Origin: Catenovulum sp. 2E275
GTDB taxonomy: Bacteria > Pseudomonadota > Gammaproteobacteria > Enterobacterales > Alteromonadaceae
Direction: 5' to 3'
Assembly: GCF_025515275.1 (NCBI RefSeq)
Contig: NZ_JAOPFU010000005.1
Coordinates: 62,001 to 126,000 of the forward strand
DNA: 64,000 nucleotides
The notes beneath the pieces were generated by a model. That model was given only the letters and a program-made list of their open reading frames with translations, ran no database searches and was not told the DNA's origin. Below, in pieces: positions 19,235 through 26,646 of this stretch. Every line of letters begins with the position of its first letter. The stretch's first letter is position 1. Position numbers and translations under genes: made by a program.

Positions 19235-19262
19235 AAATGGGGGTTAGGGATAGTTTTTCAAG
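19235..19262 (-). promoter_or_regulatory. Sigma-32 heat-shock promoter of htpG
   Basis: The minus strand reads CTTGAAA (19262-19256), 13 bases, then CCCCATTT (19242-19235). This equals the RpoH consensus CTTGAAA-N11-16-CCCCATNT. It is placed about 105 bases upstream of the htpG start, with transcription predicted to begin near 19228. Confidence 0.9.
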
Positions 19263-19384
19263 GGAAAAAATAATTAAACTATAAGATTAATTATTGATTT
19301 CCCCGTGCTGCCTCAAGATGTTTGATTTCAGCCGGAGAAAAATACGTAAGGTAGAACTAATTGTTAGCGCTATAGTCGCCAGAA

Positions 19385-19987
19385 TTAAGCTAAGGATTTT
19401 CGGCCGCTAAACGCATGACCTAAGGTTTTACCGTCGATTGAAGCTAACTCACCGCCAGATGGTAAACCTTGAGCTAAACGAGTCACTTTAATTTGATATT
19501 GCGCTGCGATTTCAGAAATATAATAAGCTGTTGCCTCACCTTCAACACTCGGAGAAGTCGCTAAAATAAGCTCCTCAATATTTTGTTCCATTAATTGTTT
19601 TTCAAGTAAATTAAGCCCTAACTCTTGCGGCCCAATGCCATCAATCGGCGATAATAACCCCATTAAAACAAAATAACGCCCTTTGTAATGTCCTGTGTCT
19701 TCAATAGCCAATAAATCCATTGGCGAAGCAACAACACAAATTTGTGCCGATTCTTGCCTAAATTCAGAATGGCAAATATCACAAACTTCATGCTCTGAAA
19801 AATTTCGGCATAACTGACAACGGCAAACGCCCTGCAAAGCTGAATTAATTGCAGATGATAAACGCCTTGCGCCTTTTTGCTGGCGTTCCAGCAAACCAAA
19901 AGCAATGCGCTGAGCCGATTTAGGACCAACTCCGGGTAATATTTTTAATGACTCAATCAATTCTTCAATTAACGGCGTAAACTTCAT
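19385..19987 (-). CDS. recR: Recombination protein RecR
   Basis: RecR works with RecF/RecO to load RecA at gaps. The 200-residue protein has the N-terminal helix-hairpin-helix (LIESLKILPGVGPKSAQRIA, part), a zinc finger made by CRCQLC and CDIC (around residues 54-72), and a Toprim domain with VVASPMDLLAIEDTG, ending with the SGGELASIDGKTLGHAFSGR region (part). It lies between ybaB and htpG in the usual order. Between it and htpG are 255 bases holding the heat-shock promoter. Confidence 0.96.
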   Translation of the reverse strand: MKFTPLIEELIESLKILPGVGPKSAQRIAFGLLERQQKGARRLSSAINSALQGVCRCQLCRNFSEHEVCDICHSEFRQESAQICVVASPMDLLAIEDTGHYKGRYFVLMGLLSPIDGIGPQELGLNLLEKQLMEQNIEELILATSPSVEGEATAYYISEIAAQYQIKVTRLAQGLPSGGELASIDGKTLGHAFSGRKSLA

Positions 19988-20054
19988 TTAATACAACTGT
20001 TTTGGTTAAGGCTAAATAAAAATGCAGCGAGTTGCGCTGCATTTTCAATAATAA

Positions 20055-20387
20055 TTAAAACGGCATTTTAAAGCCCGGAGGTAATTGCATACCGCCTGTT
20101 ACTTCTGCCATTTTTTCCTGATTTTGCTTTTCAACTCTGCGTACCGCGTCATTACAAGCTGCGGCAATTAAATCTTCCAGCATTTCTTTATCTTCTTCTA
20201 ATAAAGATTGATCAATATTAACTCGGCGAACGCCATGATTGCCTGCCATAGTGACTTTAACCAGACCGGCACCTGCTTCACCCGTTACTTCCATTTTTGC
20301 GATTTCTTCTTGGGCTTTTTGCATACGCTCTTGCATTTGCTGAGCTTGCTTCATCATATTGCCAAGACCGCCACCACCTTTAAACAT
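20055..20387 (-). CDS. ybaB: YbaB/EbfC nucleoid-associated protein
   Basis: A 110-residue DNA-binding protein that dimerises and bends DNA. It begins [22 protein letters not shown], includes [20 protein letters not shown] and ends with the typical [14 protein letters not shown] tail. It is encoded between dnaX and recR as in most gammaproteobacteria, 39 bases after dnaX and 67 bases before recR, so probably cotranscribed. Confidence 0.95.
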   Translation of the reverse strand: MFKGGGGLGNMMKQAQQMQERMQKAQEEIAKMEVTGEAGAGLVKVTMAGNHGVRRVNIDQSLLEEDKEMLEDLIAAACNDAVRRVEKQNQEKMAEVTGGMQLPPGFKMPF

Positions 20388-20426
20388 AATTTTTTACCTT
20401 TTACACTATTACTAAATTTAAATTTG

Positions 20427-23132
20427 TTACACAGCTTTAATTGAACCGGACACAATTTGCCCGTCAAATTGCGCCAATAATGCGTTAACTTGCGTATCAG
20501 AGTCAATCAGTTCATTTGCATAAACTAAGCGACAATCTTCAATTTCTTGCTGAATTTGATAAGGCGTAGCCTCAAGTTTATCTGCTATTTCGACATTAAT
20601 TTCAATATTTTGATTTAATACTGCAGCCAATTTTTGTTTTAAAATTTGGCAATTATGCTGCGTATTTAAATGTTTTTGACTCTCACTCAAACGTAAGTTC
20701 ACCTGATTATTATTAAGCTGATAAGTAGAATGTAAAGCGAATTGCCGCTGCAATCCGGATAATTCTAGCTGCTCAATTAATTCAGCCCAGTCGTCAAATT
20801 GATGTGCTTTACGGATCCCTTGATGCACTTTTTGGTTAATATTTAAATTTGCAAACTCAGTTGAATTTTGCCTTGCCTGACGATCTAACTGTGCTTGTTC
20901 AGCCGTTGCTTGCCATTCAGTTAATGTTTGTGCCTGCTCCGCCGGATTTAACTGGTTATTGGTTTGCTCAGTTTGTTGTTCTGCATGCCACGGCGGTGTA
21001 TCTTGTTCAAGGCTTTGCGTATGGTCTGGTTGATAGTTTTGTTGAGAGTTTTCGGCTTTATGTTCAACAACCAGCTCAGAAGCTTGCTGAGCTAAAGCGT
21101 GCACAATGTTAGGATCAAACTCATCGGTTTGAATCGTTTTATTTTGCTCTTCTTTTTTACCGGCTTTAGTTTGCCGAATAGAACTGAGCATATCAGAAAT
21201 ATCAGCACTAATTGGCTCATCATTTTGTTCAGCTATAGTTTGATGAGTTAAATGCTGAGTTTCTGTTGTTTGCTCTGGATCATAACCGGCGGCAAAATTC
21301 TGATAATCTGCATAATCAGAGTCATCATATTGACTGTTCTGCTGTTCATAAGCTTGATAATCAGCCGGTACAGAAAATTCATCGGCTGAATTATTTTGCA
21401 CAGCAATATTATTTTCTTGCGTTGCCAATTCAATTGAGTCAGCAACAGAATCAATGGCCGGTTCAGTGCTAATATCAGTCGTTTCTATATCTACTGAGAC
21501 CTGTTCAATTTCAATATGAGGTGCAGATTCAGATAAGGTCTGAGTTTCAGAGTTTGGTTTTAACTGGCTTTCAGCTAAAGATAAAATTTGTGCCTGCTGC
21601 GCATTTAATTCAACCAATTGCTCGCTTGTTTGCTCTACGTCTAAATCAAGTGGCTTTGAATCGACTGAGTCAGGCTCATCTGTTGAAGCTAAATCTGCAG
21701 AGCTTGAGTTAGCAGCTTCTATCGAGCTATCTGGTTGTGTAGTCGGCAAAGTATCAGAATCAATATGAGCAGGTTCTGCTTCTACTTGCGAAGTAGAGTC
21801 TGCTGTTTCTCCATGTCGAAACTCTGAAATAGCCTCTGATTTGGATTCTAATTCAGTCTCAATTTGCTCTGCGACTTGCTCTACATTTTGCACTGAAACA
21901 GCAGCTTGCTGTGATTGTTCTGTCAAATCTGCCTTATCTAAAGCGGTTTTACCCTCTGATTGCTCAGTTAAAAGCGAATTGGATGATGCCGGATTATCCG
22001 ACTTGTTTAACTGCTTTTTTGCAGAAAATACCTCTGCTCTGTCAATTGACACCGGATTAAAGGCAAATAAACGCATCATGGTCATTTCAAGACCAGCTCT
22101 TGGATGTGCTGCATAAGGTAGATCGCGGCGACCTCGCAAACAAATCTGATAATAAAGCTGAACTTGCTCGTCCGGTAAGTTATTTGCGGCTAAAGTTAAT
22201 ATATCAGCCAGCTTTTCATTTAACTTGGCGTAATCAGGTAAACTTTGAATTAAGGCAATTTGATGGAAAGCATTCATCAGTTCAACTAACACTTGCTCTG
22301 CATCTACCGCTGCTTGTGAAAGATCTTCAATTGCTTGCATGGCACTGGCAAAATCATTGTCTACAATTGCGCTCACCAGTTTTGCAGTATGCTGCTCGTC
22401 TAATAAACCAAGCATGTTACGTACATTAGCTTCTTTTAACTGGCCGTTACCCTGAGCAACGGCCTGATCAGTTAAGCTCAATGAATCGCGCATACTACCA
22501 TTAGCCGCTTTGGCTAATAAGGCTAACGCTGGTTGCTCAAAAGCAATGTTCTCAGCATTTAATATTTTATCTAACTGAGTTTCAATTTGGCTTAAAGTCA
22601 TTGCTTTTAAACTAAATTGCAAACAACGCGATAAAATAGTAACCGGTAGTTTTTGTGGATCAGTCGTTGCCAATAAAAATTTAATGTGCGGAGGTGGCTC
22701 TTCCAGCGTTTTTAATAAGGCATTAAATGAATGACGGGATAGCATGTGAACTTCGTCAATCAGATAAACTTTATAACGCCCCTGAGTCGGTTTATATTGA
22801 ACGTTATCTAAAATTTCACGGGTATCTTCAACTTTAGTGCGTGAGGCTGCGTCCACTTCCACCAAGTCAACAAAACGTCCTTCTTCAATTGCAACACAAT
22901 GCTGACACTGACCACACGGCTCAGCCGTTACTCCATTTTCGCAGTTTAAACTTTTAGCAAAAATACGGGCAATTGTGGTTTTTCCCACACCTCGGGTGCC
23001 AGTAAATAAATAAGCGTGATGTAGTCTGTCGTTACTTAATGCATTACTTAAAGCCGTTACTACATGCTCTTGCCCCATTAACTGGGCAAACATTTGTGGC
23101 CGCCATTTACGCGCTAAAGCTTGATAACTCAT
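20427..23132 (-). CDS. dnaX: DNA polymerase III tau (and gamma) subunit
   Basis: The clamp-loader ATPase. Domain I has Walker A GTRGVGKTT (45-53), zinc-binding Cys in LNCENGV...CGQCQHC (around 64-82) and Walker B YLIDEVHML. Domains II-III end near residue 370. The full tau is 901 residues, about 260 more than E. coli. The extra length is a long low-complexity linker (roughly 380-760) rich in Gln, Glu, Ser, Asp and Thr, before a recognisable C-terminal domain V that contacts the polymerase. At codons 371-373 a slippery A AAA AAG heptamer could yield a 379-residue gamma. It lies ten bases after apt's stop-side neighbour and 39 before ybaB. Confidence 0.95.
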   Translation of the reverse strand: MSYQALARKWRPQMFAQLMGQEHVVTALSNALSNDRLHHAYLFTGTRGVGKTTIARIFAKSLNCENGVTAEPCGQCQHCVAIEEGRFVDLVEVDAASRTKVEDTREILDNVQYKPTQGRYKVYLIDEVHMLSRHSFNALLKTLEEPPPHIKFLLATTDPQKLPVTILSRCLQFSLKAMTLSQIETQLDKILNAENIAFEQPALALLAKAANGSMRDSLSLTDQAVAQGNGQLKEANVRNMLGLLDEQHTAKLVSAIVDNDFASAMQAIEDLSQAAVDAEQVLVELMNAFHQIALIQSLPDYAKLNEKLADILTLAANNLPDEQVQLYYQICLRGRRDLPYAAHPRAGLEMTMMRLFAFNPVSIDRAEVFSAKKQLNKSDNPASSNSLLTEQSEGKTALDKADLTEQSQQAAVSVQNVEQVAEQIETELESKSEAISEFRHGETADSTSQVEAEPAHIDSDTLPTTQPDSSIEAANSSSADLASTDEPDSVDSKPLDLDVEQTSEQLVELNAQQAQILSLAESQLKPNSETQTLSESAPHIEIEQVSVDIETTDISTEPAIDSVADSIELATQENNIAVQNNSADEFSVPADYQAYEQQNSQYDDSDYADYQNFAAGYDPEQTTETQHLTHQTIAEQNDEPISADISDMLSSIRQTKAGKKEEQNKTIQTDEFDPNIVHALAQQASELVVEHKAENSQQNYQPDHTQSLEQDTPPWHAEQQTEQTNNQLNPAEQAQTLTEWQATAEQAQLDRQARQNSTEFANLNINQKVHQGIRKAHQFDDWAELIEQLELSGLQRQFALHSTYQLNNNQVNLRLSESQKHLNTQHNCQILKQKLAAVLNQNIEINVEIADKLEATPYQIQQEIEDCRLVYANELIDSDTQVNALLAQFDGQIVSGSIKAV
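21994..22035 (-). promoter_or_regulatory. Programmed -1 frameshift signal in dnaX
   Basis: On the minus strand the zero frame reads GCA AAA AAG CAG, containing the heptamer A AAA AAG at 22020-22014. AGAGG at 22035-22031 stands exactly ten bases upstream, the spacing of the stimulatory Shine-Dalgarno-like element in E. coli dnaX. After a -1 slip the ribosome would add AVKQVG and stop at TAA (21996-21994), giving a 379-residue gamma protein covering domains I-III. Only a weak downstream hairpin (CGGA TAA TCCG) is visible. Confidence 0.75.
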
Positions 23133-23141
23133 GAAATTAAA

Positions 23142-23690
23142 TTATTCTCCGTCAAACGCAACTAAACTATATGGCTCAACACCTAAGTTACGTAGTTTCT
23201 GCTCACCACCTAAAGCAGGTAACGCAATAACAAAAGCTGCATCTTCCACTTGAGCGCCAAGCTGGCGAACCAGTTTAACTGTTGCTTCAATTGTTCCGCC
23301 AGTTGCAATTAAATCATCCACCAATAAAACCGTATCTGTTGGATTTAAAGAGTCTTTATGAATATGTAATTCATCTTCACCATACTCTAATTGATAGGTT
23401 TGGCTAATGGTTTCACGCGGTAATTTATTCGGTTTTCTAGCCAAAACAAAACCTGTATTTAAAATATTGGCGACAGCCGAACCAAAAATAAACCCTCGAG
23501 CTTCAGTACCAACTACTTTAGTAATACCTTTATTTAAATAAGGTTGAGCTAAACATTCAACTGCTTTTTTAAATGCAGCACCATCTTCAACTAAACTGGT
23601 CACATCTCGGAAAATAATCCCCGGCTTTGGATAATCAGGAATCGCTTTGATACTGTTTTTTAGTTGCGCAAGTGTTTGTTCGTTAATCAT
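23142..23690 (-). CDS. apt: Adenine phosphoribosyltransferase
   Basis: Apt salvages adenine to AMP with PRPP. The 182-residue protein begins [30 protein letters not shown] (part), has the base-binding [10 protein letters not shown] loop and the PRPP motif [13 protein letters not shown] near residues 126-138. It is immediately upstream of dnaX (nine bases between), the normal arrangement in Enterobacterales and Alteromonadales. Confidence 0.96.
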   Translation of the reverse strand: MINEQTLAQLKNSIKAIPDYPKPGIIFRDVTSLVEDGAAFKKAVECLAQPYLNKGITKVVGTEARGFIFGSAVANILNTGFVLARKPNKLPRETISQTYQLEYGEDELHIHKDSLNPTDTVLLVDDLIATGGTIEATVKLVRQLGAQVEDAAFVIALPALGGEQKLRNLGVEPYSLVAFDGE

Positions 23691-23783
23691 TAGGTAAGGC
23701 CTTTACTAAATTATCGTTGCATTAAAGCAAAATAGAGCTAAATTGCAACTCTAACGCAGTAAATCTTACCTTAAAATTAAAGT

Positions 23784-24152
23784 TTAAGCTGCTTGAAATG
23801 TATAAGAATGCACCATGCTCTCAACTACTTTTTCCGCTGAAACTGGCTTTGCTAAACATTGCACATTGAGTTGATTAACTTTAAATTCCAGCGCCTGACT
23901 GGTATCTGTTGAAAGCAATAAAATTTGATGTGGTTGAATATTGATATCAGCTAATAGATTTTCGATTAATTTAATTCCGTCCATAAACGGCATTTTATAA
24001 TCTGTGATAATAAAATCGAACTGAGTATCTTGCACTAAAGATAAAGCGGCCAGACCATTTTCAGCACAAGTAACCTGGTGCTTATTTGAAATGAGTTTTT
24101 TTTCAAGTGCGTTTAAAACACTAGTATTGTCGTCGACAATCAATACGTTCAT
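23784..24152 (-). CDS. Single-domain response regulator
   Basis: A 122-residue stand-alone receiver beginning MNVLIVDDNTSVLNALEKKL. Acid pocket Asp7-Asp8, phosphoacceptor Asp in FIITDYKMPFMDG (about residue 52), a Ser/Thr in LLLSTDTS and Lys in CLAKPVS are present, so it should be phosphorylatable. There is no output domain. No kinase is adjacent; the gene is 94 bases upstream of apt and about 190 bases downstream of the small membrane protein. Its partner cannot be named from context. Confidence 0.88.
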   Translation of the reverse strand: MNVLIVDDNTSVLNALEKKLISNKHQVTCAENGLAALSLVQDTQFDFIITDYKMPFMDGIKLIENLLADINIQPHQILLLSTDTSQALEFKVNQLNVQCLAKPVSAEKVVESMVHSYTFQAA

Positions 24153-24283
24153 ACTACAGTATCCCTGCGATCTTCTAAGTTTTTACATTAGAGCTAATAT
24201 AACTTAGAAAAGTTTCATTTTTACGAATTATATCCATTTGGCTTTACTGATAAAAAATCGAAGTAAAACGGTGTAGTATAAAA

Positions 24284-24325
24284 GCTGCTCAAAAAGCGTT
24301 TATCATACGGTTTTCACTGAGCAGC
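24284..24325 (-). terminator. Probable terminator of the RiPP cluster
   Basis: GCTGCTCA (24284-24291) and TGAGCAGC (24318-24325) form a perfect 8-bp stem, extended inward after a small bulge by AAAA/TTTT. On the minus strand the stem is followed by TTTTATAC. It starts 14 bases after the stop codon of the 43-residue protein. The loop is long for a classical terminator. Confidence 0.6.
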
Positions 24326-24339
24326 AATTATAGAGCTGA

Positions 24340-24471
24340 TTATTTGCTTAAAATTAAAATCCAAGCTAAAACAGCTGGTAATAATGGCAACGCAATCGCT
24401 GCAATAGTGGCAATATGTAAGTGTAAAGCGTTGGAAGTATCCATTTCGCCTGATGTATCGTGATGACCCAT
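24340..24471 (-). CDS. 43-residue His-rich single-span membrane protein
   Basis: A short reading frame encodes MGHHDTSGEMDTSNALHLH, then one hydrophobic helix (IATIAAIALPLLPAVLAWIL, residues 20-39) and a terminal SK. The ATG has AGGG about nine bases upstream, and a hairpin with a T-run follows the stop. It lies 56 bases downstream of the HvfC-like gene on the same strand, so it may be the last gene of the copper-RiPP operon. Four His plus Asp, Glu and Met in the N-terminal 19 residues could bind metal. I do not recognise a family. Coding is supported by start, RBS, composition and position only. Confidence 0.6.
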   Translation of the reverse strand: MGHHDTSGEMDTSNALHLHIATIAAIALPLLPAVLAWILILSK

Positions 24472-24527
24472 AAATAGTTACCCTAAACTAGCTAATAAAA
24501 TCGGCCGCTATATTAGACAATTACCGA

Positions 24528-25277
24528 TTAAATTCCAAATTTATTTTTTAACAAAATACTCCGTTCAGCAAATTGCTGTAGGCTTAAAATTAGCCCCTGT
24601 TCAAGTTGAGTGGCGTTAATTTCAGTTAATTCTTTAACCATAAGTTGATATAAAGACTGATAATTATTGGCTAAGTTATTTTTAATTAGCTCTAATAAAT
24701 AAGCTGATAGTGTATTGATCACAACAAAATCAACTTGTTCATTGTGATTACGATATAGCACTAAATAAGTCGGTACTTTATTCGGCTCTACGGGTTGATT
24801 ATCCAAACTAATTTGATGTACCGCAAAAGGATAAGAAACTAACTCGGCCAAATCAGAAAAATAAAAGTTATCCTGCGTTACATCTTCAATTTGTTGTGCA
24901 GTTTGATTTCGGCTTCTTAATGATAGGTCTAATTCTAACCATTCATAATGTGCCAGTTCTTTTAAAAAGATAGGATCTTGCGCTGCAACTTGATATTCAT
25001 TAGCTAAAAATTCGATAAATTCTTGAGCTATTTGACAAAAAAGAGGTTGCTGACTTTTATGCTGGCGAAGAAATAAAGTTTGTAGACGATGCCAGTCTTG
25101 CTCTGAATATAGGCTTTTGAGCACAGGAAAAGCCGTATTAATAAAACCTGATACTGTATTAAAAATAAGGGATTGATAAATATTAAGTCTGGTTTTATCA
25201 ATAGCTAAATCTGATTGTTTATCCGGATTTCTAATCAGCTCAGCAAATGCATATTGTAAATCTTTAAAACCTGTCAT
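24528..25277 (-). CDS. hvfC: DUF2063 partner protein of the MNIO, HvfC/BufC-like
   Basis: A 249-residue protein with an N-terminal DUF2063 domain: LNIYQSLIFNTVSGFINTAFPVL (part), SEQDWHRLQTLF and QEFIEFLANEY. In methanobactin, HvfABC and bufferin systems such partners bind the precursor peptide and present it to the DUF692 iron oxidase. The ATG at 25277 overlaps the end of the oxidase gene by 14 bases, indicating coupling. An earlier in-frame start at 25316 would give a 53-base overlap and was rejected. The C-terminal half (from about residue 120) is predicted to be the second domain seen in BufC/HvfC. The role is inferred from family and position. Confidence 0.85.
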   Translation of the reverse strand: MTGFKDLQYAFAELIRNPDKQSDLAIDKTRLNIYQSLIFNTVSGFINTAFPVLKSLYSEQDWHRLQTLFLRQHKSQQPLFCQIAQEFIEFLANEYQVAAQDPIFLKELAHYEWLELDLSLRSRNQTAQQIEDVTQDNFYFSDLAELVSYPFAVHQISLDNQPVEPNKVPTYLVLYRNHNEQVDFVVINTLSAYLLELIKNNLANNYQSLYQLMVKELTEINATQLEQGLILSLQQFAERSILLKNKFGI

Positions 25278-26106
25278 TTTGCTTAGCCAATTGTTGTAAC
25301 CGATGAATATATTCAACCTCTGTTAACAATGAATTAAGTGATGGAATATTAAAATCTCGCTCGAGTAACGTTGGATACACTCCATGACATTGATAAGCAA
25401 AAGCCAATAAATCCCAAACCTGCTCAATCACATCTGCGCCATGTGAATCAATAATTAAATTTTCAGCCTCGTTATAATGTCCGGCAACATGCCCATAAAT
25501 GATTTTTTCACTTGGCAGCGCTTGTATAAACATTCTGGCATCATAACCATGATTGATAGAATTTACATAAACATTATTAACATCTAGCAATAACTGAGCA
25601 CCCGATTTTTTTAAAATTTGATTCGTAAATTCTAATTCTGTTAGTTCAGTCGATAATGGGGTGTAATAAGAGACATTTTCTAATACGAGTGGCCGCTGGA
25701 TTATATCCTGTACTTGGCTAATACGATCAACCACATAATCTACCGCGTCTGTGGTGAATGGAATAGGCATCAGATCATATAAATGTCCATTAGCAGAGCA
25801 AAAGCTCAGATGCTCCGAATAATGTAGAATCTCATACTTATCTAAAAACGCTTTTATTTGCTTGATATACTCAATATCTAGCGGATCCGGACTACCAATG
25901 GATAAAGATAAGCCGTGGCAAACAAAATTATGTTCAGCAGTTAACGACTCAAACAACTTAACGGCTTTACCTGACTGTTTTAGCCAGTTTTCAGGTGCGA
26001 CCTCTAAAAAATCAACCTGCTGTGGAAAATTAGCAGATAAGGCTTCAATAAAGTCTCGCCTAAGCCCTAAACCTGCACCTGAAACTGTGTGTTTATTATT
26101 TAACAT
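25264..26106 (-). CDS. hvfB: DUF692 multinuclear iron oxidase, HvfB/BufB-like
   Basis: A 280-residue TIM-barrel enzyme of the MNIO family (MbnB, HvfB, BufB), which modifies cysteines in ribosomal peptides using iron and oxygen. Family motifs appear in order: GAGLGLRRDF near residue 10, EVAPENW at 35-41, CHGLSLSIGS around His64, YSEHLSF, LVLENVSYY, LLLDVNNVYVNSINHG, IYGHVAGHY, DSHGADV and LLERDFNIPS. The His, Asp and Glu in these motifs are the usual iron ligands. It sits 71 bases after the cysteine-repeat precursor gene and overlaps the partner gene. The exact modification (oxazolone/thioamide or thiooxazole) cannot be told from sequence. Confidence 0.92.
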   Translation of the reverse strand: MLNNKHTVSGAGLGLRRDFIEALSANFPQQVDFLEVAPENWLKQSGKAVKLFESLTAEHNFVCHGLSLSIGSPDPLDIEYIKQIKAFLDKYEILHYSEHLSFCSANGHLYDLMPIPFTTDAVDYVVDRISQVQDIIQRPLVLENVSYYTPLSTELTELEFTNQILKKSGAQLLLDVNNVYVNSINHGYDARMFIQALPSEKIIYGHVAGHYNEAENLIIDSHGADVIEQVWDLLAFAYQCHGVYPTLLERDFNIPSLNSLLTEVEYIHRLQQLAKQNDRF

Positions 26107-26177
26107 TCAATAAATTATGACTTCTTTAGAAAGCGATTAAACTCTAAACTGCCTGTTGCAGAAAGGATTAGCATTCT

Positions 26178-26501
26178 TTACTTAGCACCGCACTTGCCTT
26201 CACCACATTTCGCTTCTTTTTCTGCTTTAGCACCGCACTTGCTTTCACCGCATTTCGCTTCTTTTTCTGCTTTAGCACCACACTTGCCTTCACCGCATTT
26301 CGCTTCTTTTTCTGCTTTAGCACCACACTTGCCTTCACCGCATTTCGCTTCTTTGTCAGCTTTGGCTTGATGCACTAGCTGCTCATATCCACCTGAAAGT
26401 TGTTCAACTGAAAAGCCTTCAGCCTGAACAGTACCGGATAAACCACCTAACACAACCGCACCCAGTGCCAAATTAAGCTTTGAATTATTTAACGTTTTCA
26501 T
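26178..26501 (-). CDS. hvfA: HvfA/bufferin-like cysteine-repeat precursor
   Basis: A 107-residue secreted peptide precursor. Residues 1-27 are a signal peptide ending TVQA. Residues 28-46 (EGFSVEQLSGGYEQLVHQA) form a short conserved spacer. Residues 47-106 are four 15-residue repeats of the form KAEKEAKCGEGKCGA. Each repeat holds two ExKCG motifs, giving eight Cys (54, 59, 69, 74, 84, 89, 99, 104). Seven are EAKCG or EGKCG; the sixth is ESKCG. EGKCG is the motif modified in Haemophilus HvfA. A strong AAGGAG site precedes the ATG. The predicted product is a periplasmic copper-binding RiPP. Confidence 0.9.
   Translation of the reverse strand: MKTLNNSKLNLALGAVVLGGLSGTVQAEGFSVEQLSGGYEQLVHQAKADKEAKCGEGKCGAKAEKEAKCGEGKCGAKAEKEAKCGESKCGAKAEKEAKCGEGKCGAK
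26184..26363 (-). repeat. Four 45-bp tandem repeats in the precursor gene
   Basis: The repeat region of the precursor is four direct 45-bp units with only a few differences at DNA level (for example GAT for GAA in unit 1, AGC for GGC in unit 3). This near identity suggests recent unit duplication and possible copy-number change by recombination or slippage. Confidence 0.9.
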
Positions 26502-26600
26502 GTTTGCTCCTTAATGATAATGCTTGCTTATTAGACCAGATATACCTTATATAAATTTCAAAGAGATTAATAAAAACTGATCATTAAATTCTAGATATAA

Positions 26601-26624
26601 AAAAAGCAGCCGAAGCTGCTTTTT
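26601..26624 (-). terminator. Terminator of the TonB-system operon
   Basis: A perfect stem AAAAGCAGC / GCTGCTTTT around a CGAA loop (GAAG-type on plus, TTCG tetraloop on minus) is followed on the minus strand by TTTTTTATA. It lies 23 bases after the stop of the TPR gene and separates this operon from the downstream RiPP precursor gene. Confidence 0.88.
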
Positions 26625-26646
26625 AATTCTCAATAAATATAGACAC

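Noticed and set aside
19264-19384. A possible gene remnant or small RNA between recR and htpG (a frame of about 20 codons reading YFSPAEIKHLEAARGNQ on the minus strand)
   Set aside because: No usable start codon or ribosome-binding site and no match to a known small RNA; the region is explained as recR 3' flank plus the heat-shock promoter.
20849-22429. Several plus-strand frames antisense to dnaX
   Set aside because: They arise from the biased codons of the Gln/Glu/Ser-rich tau linker; no start signals or domain features.
26184-26363. Regular repeats considered as a CRISPR array
   Set aside because: The units are contiguous 45-bp coding repeats with no spacers, in frame within a secreted precursor.
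26502-26600. Search for an ECF-sigma or copper-regulator site before the RiPP precursor
   Set aside because: Only an A+T-rich TATATAAGG-like region and a strong ribosome-binding site are visible; no recognisable operator could be defended.
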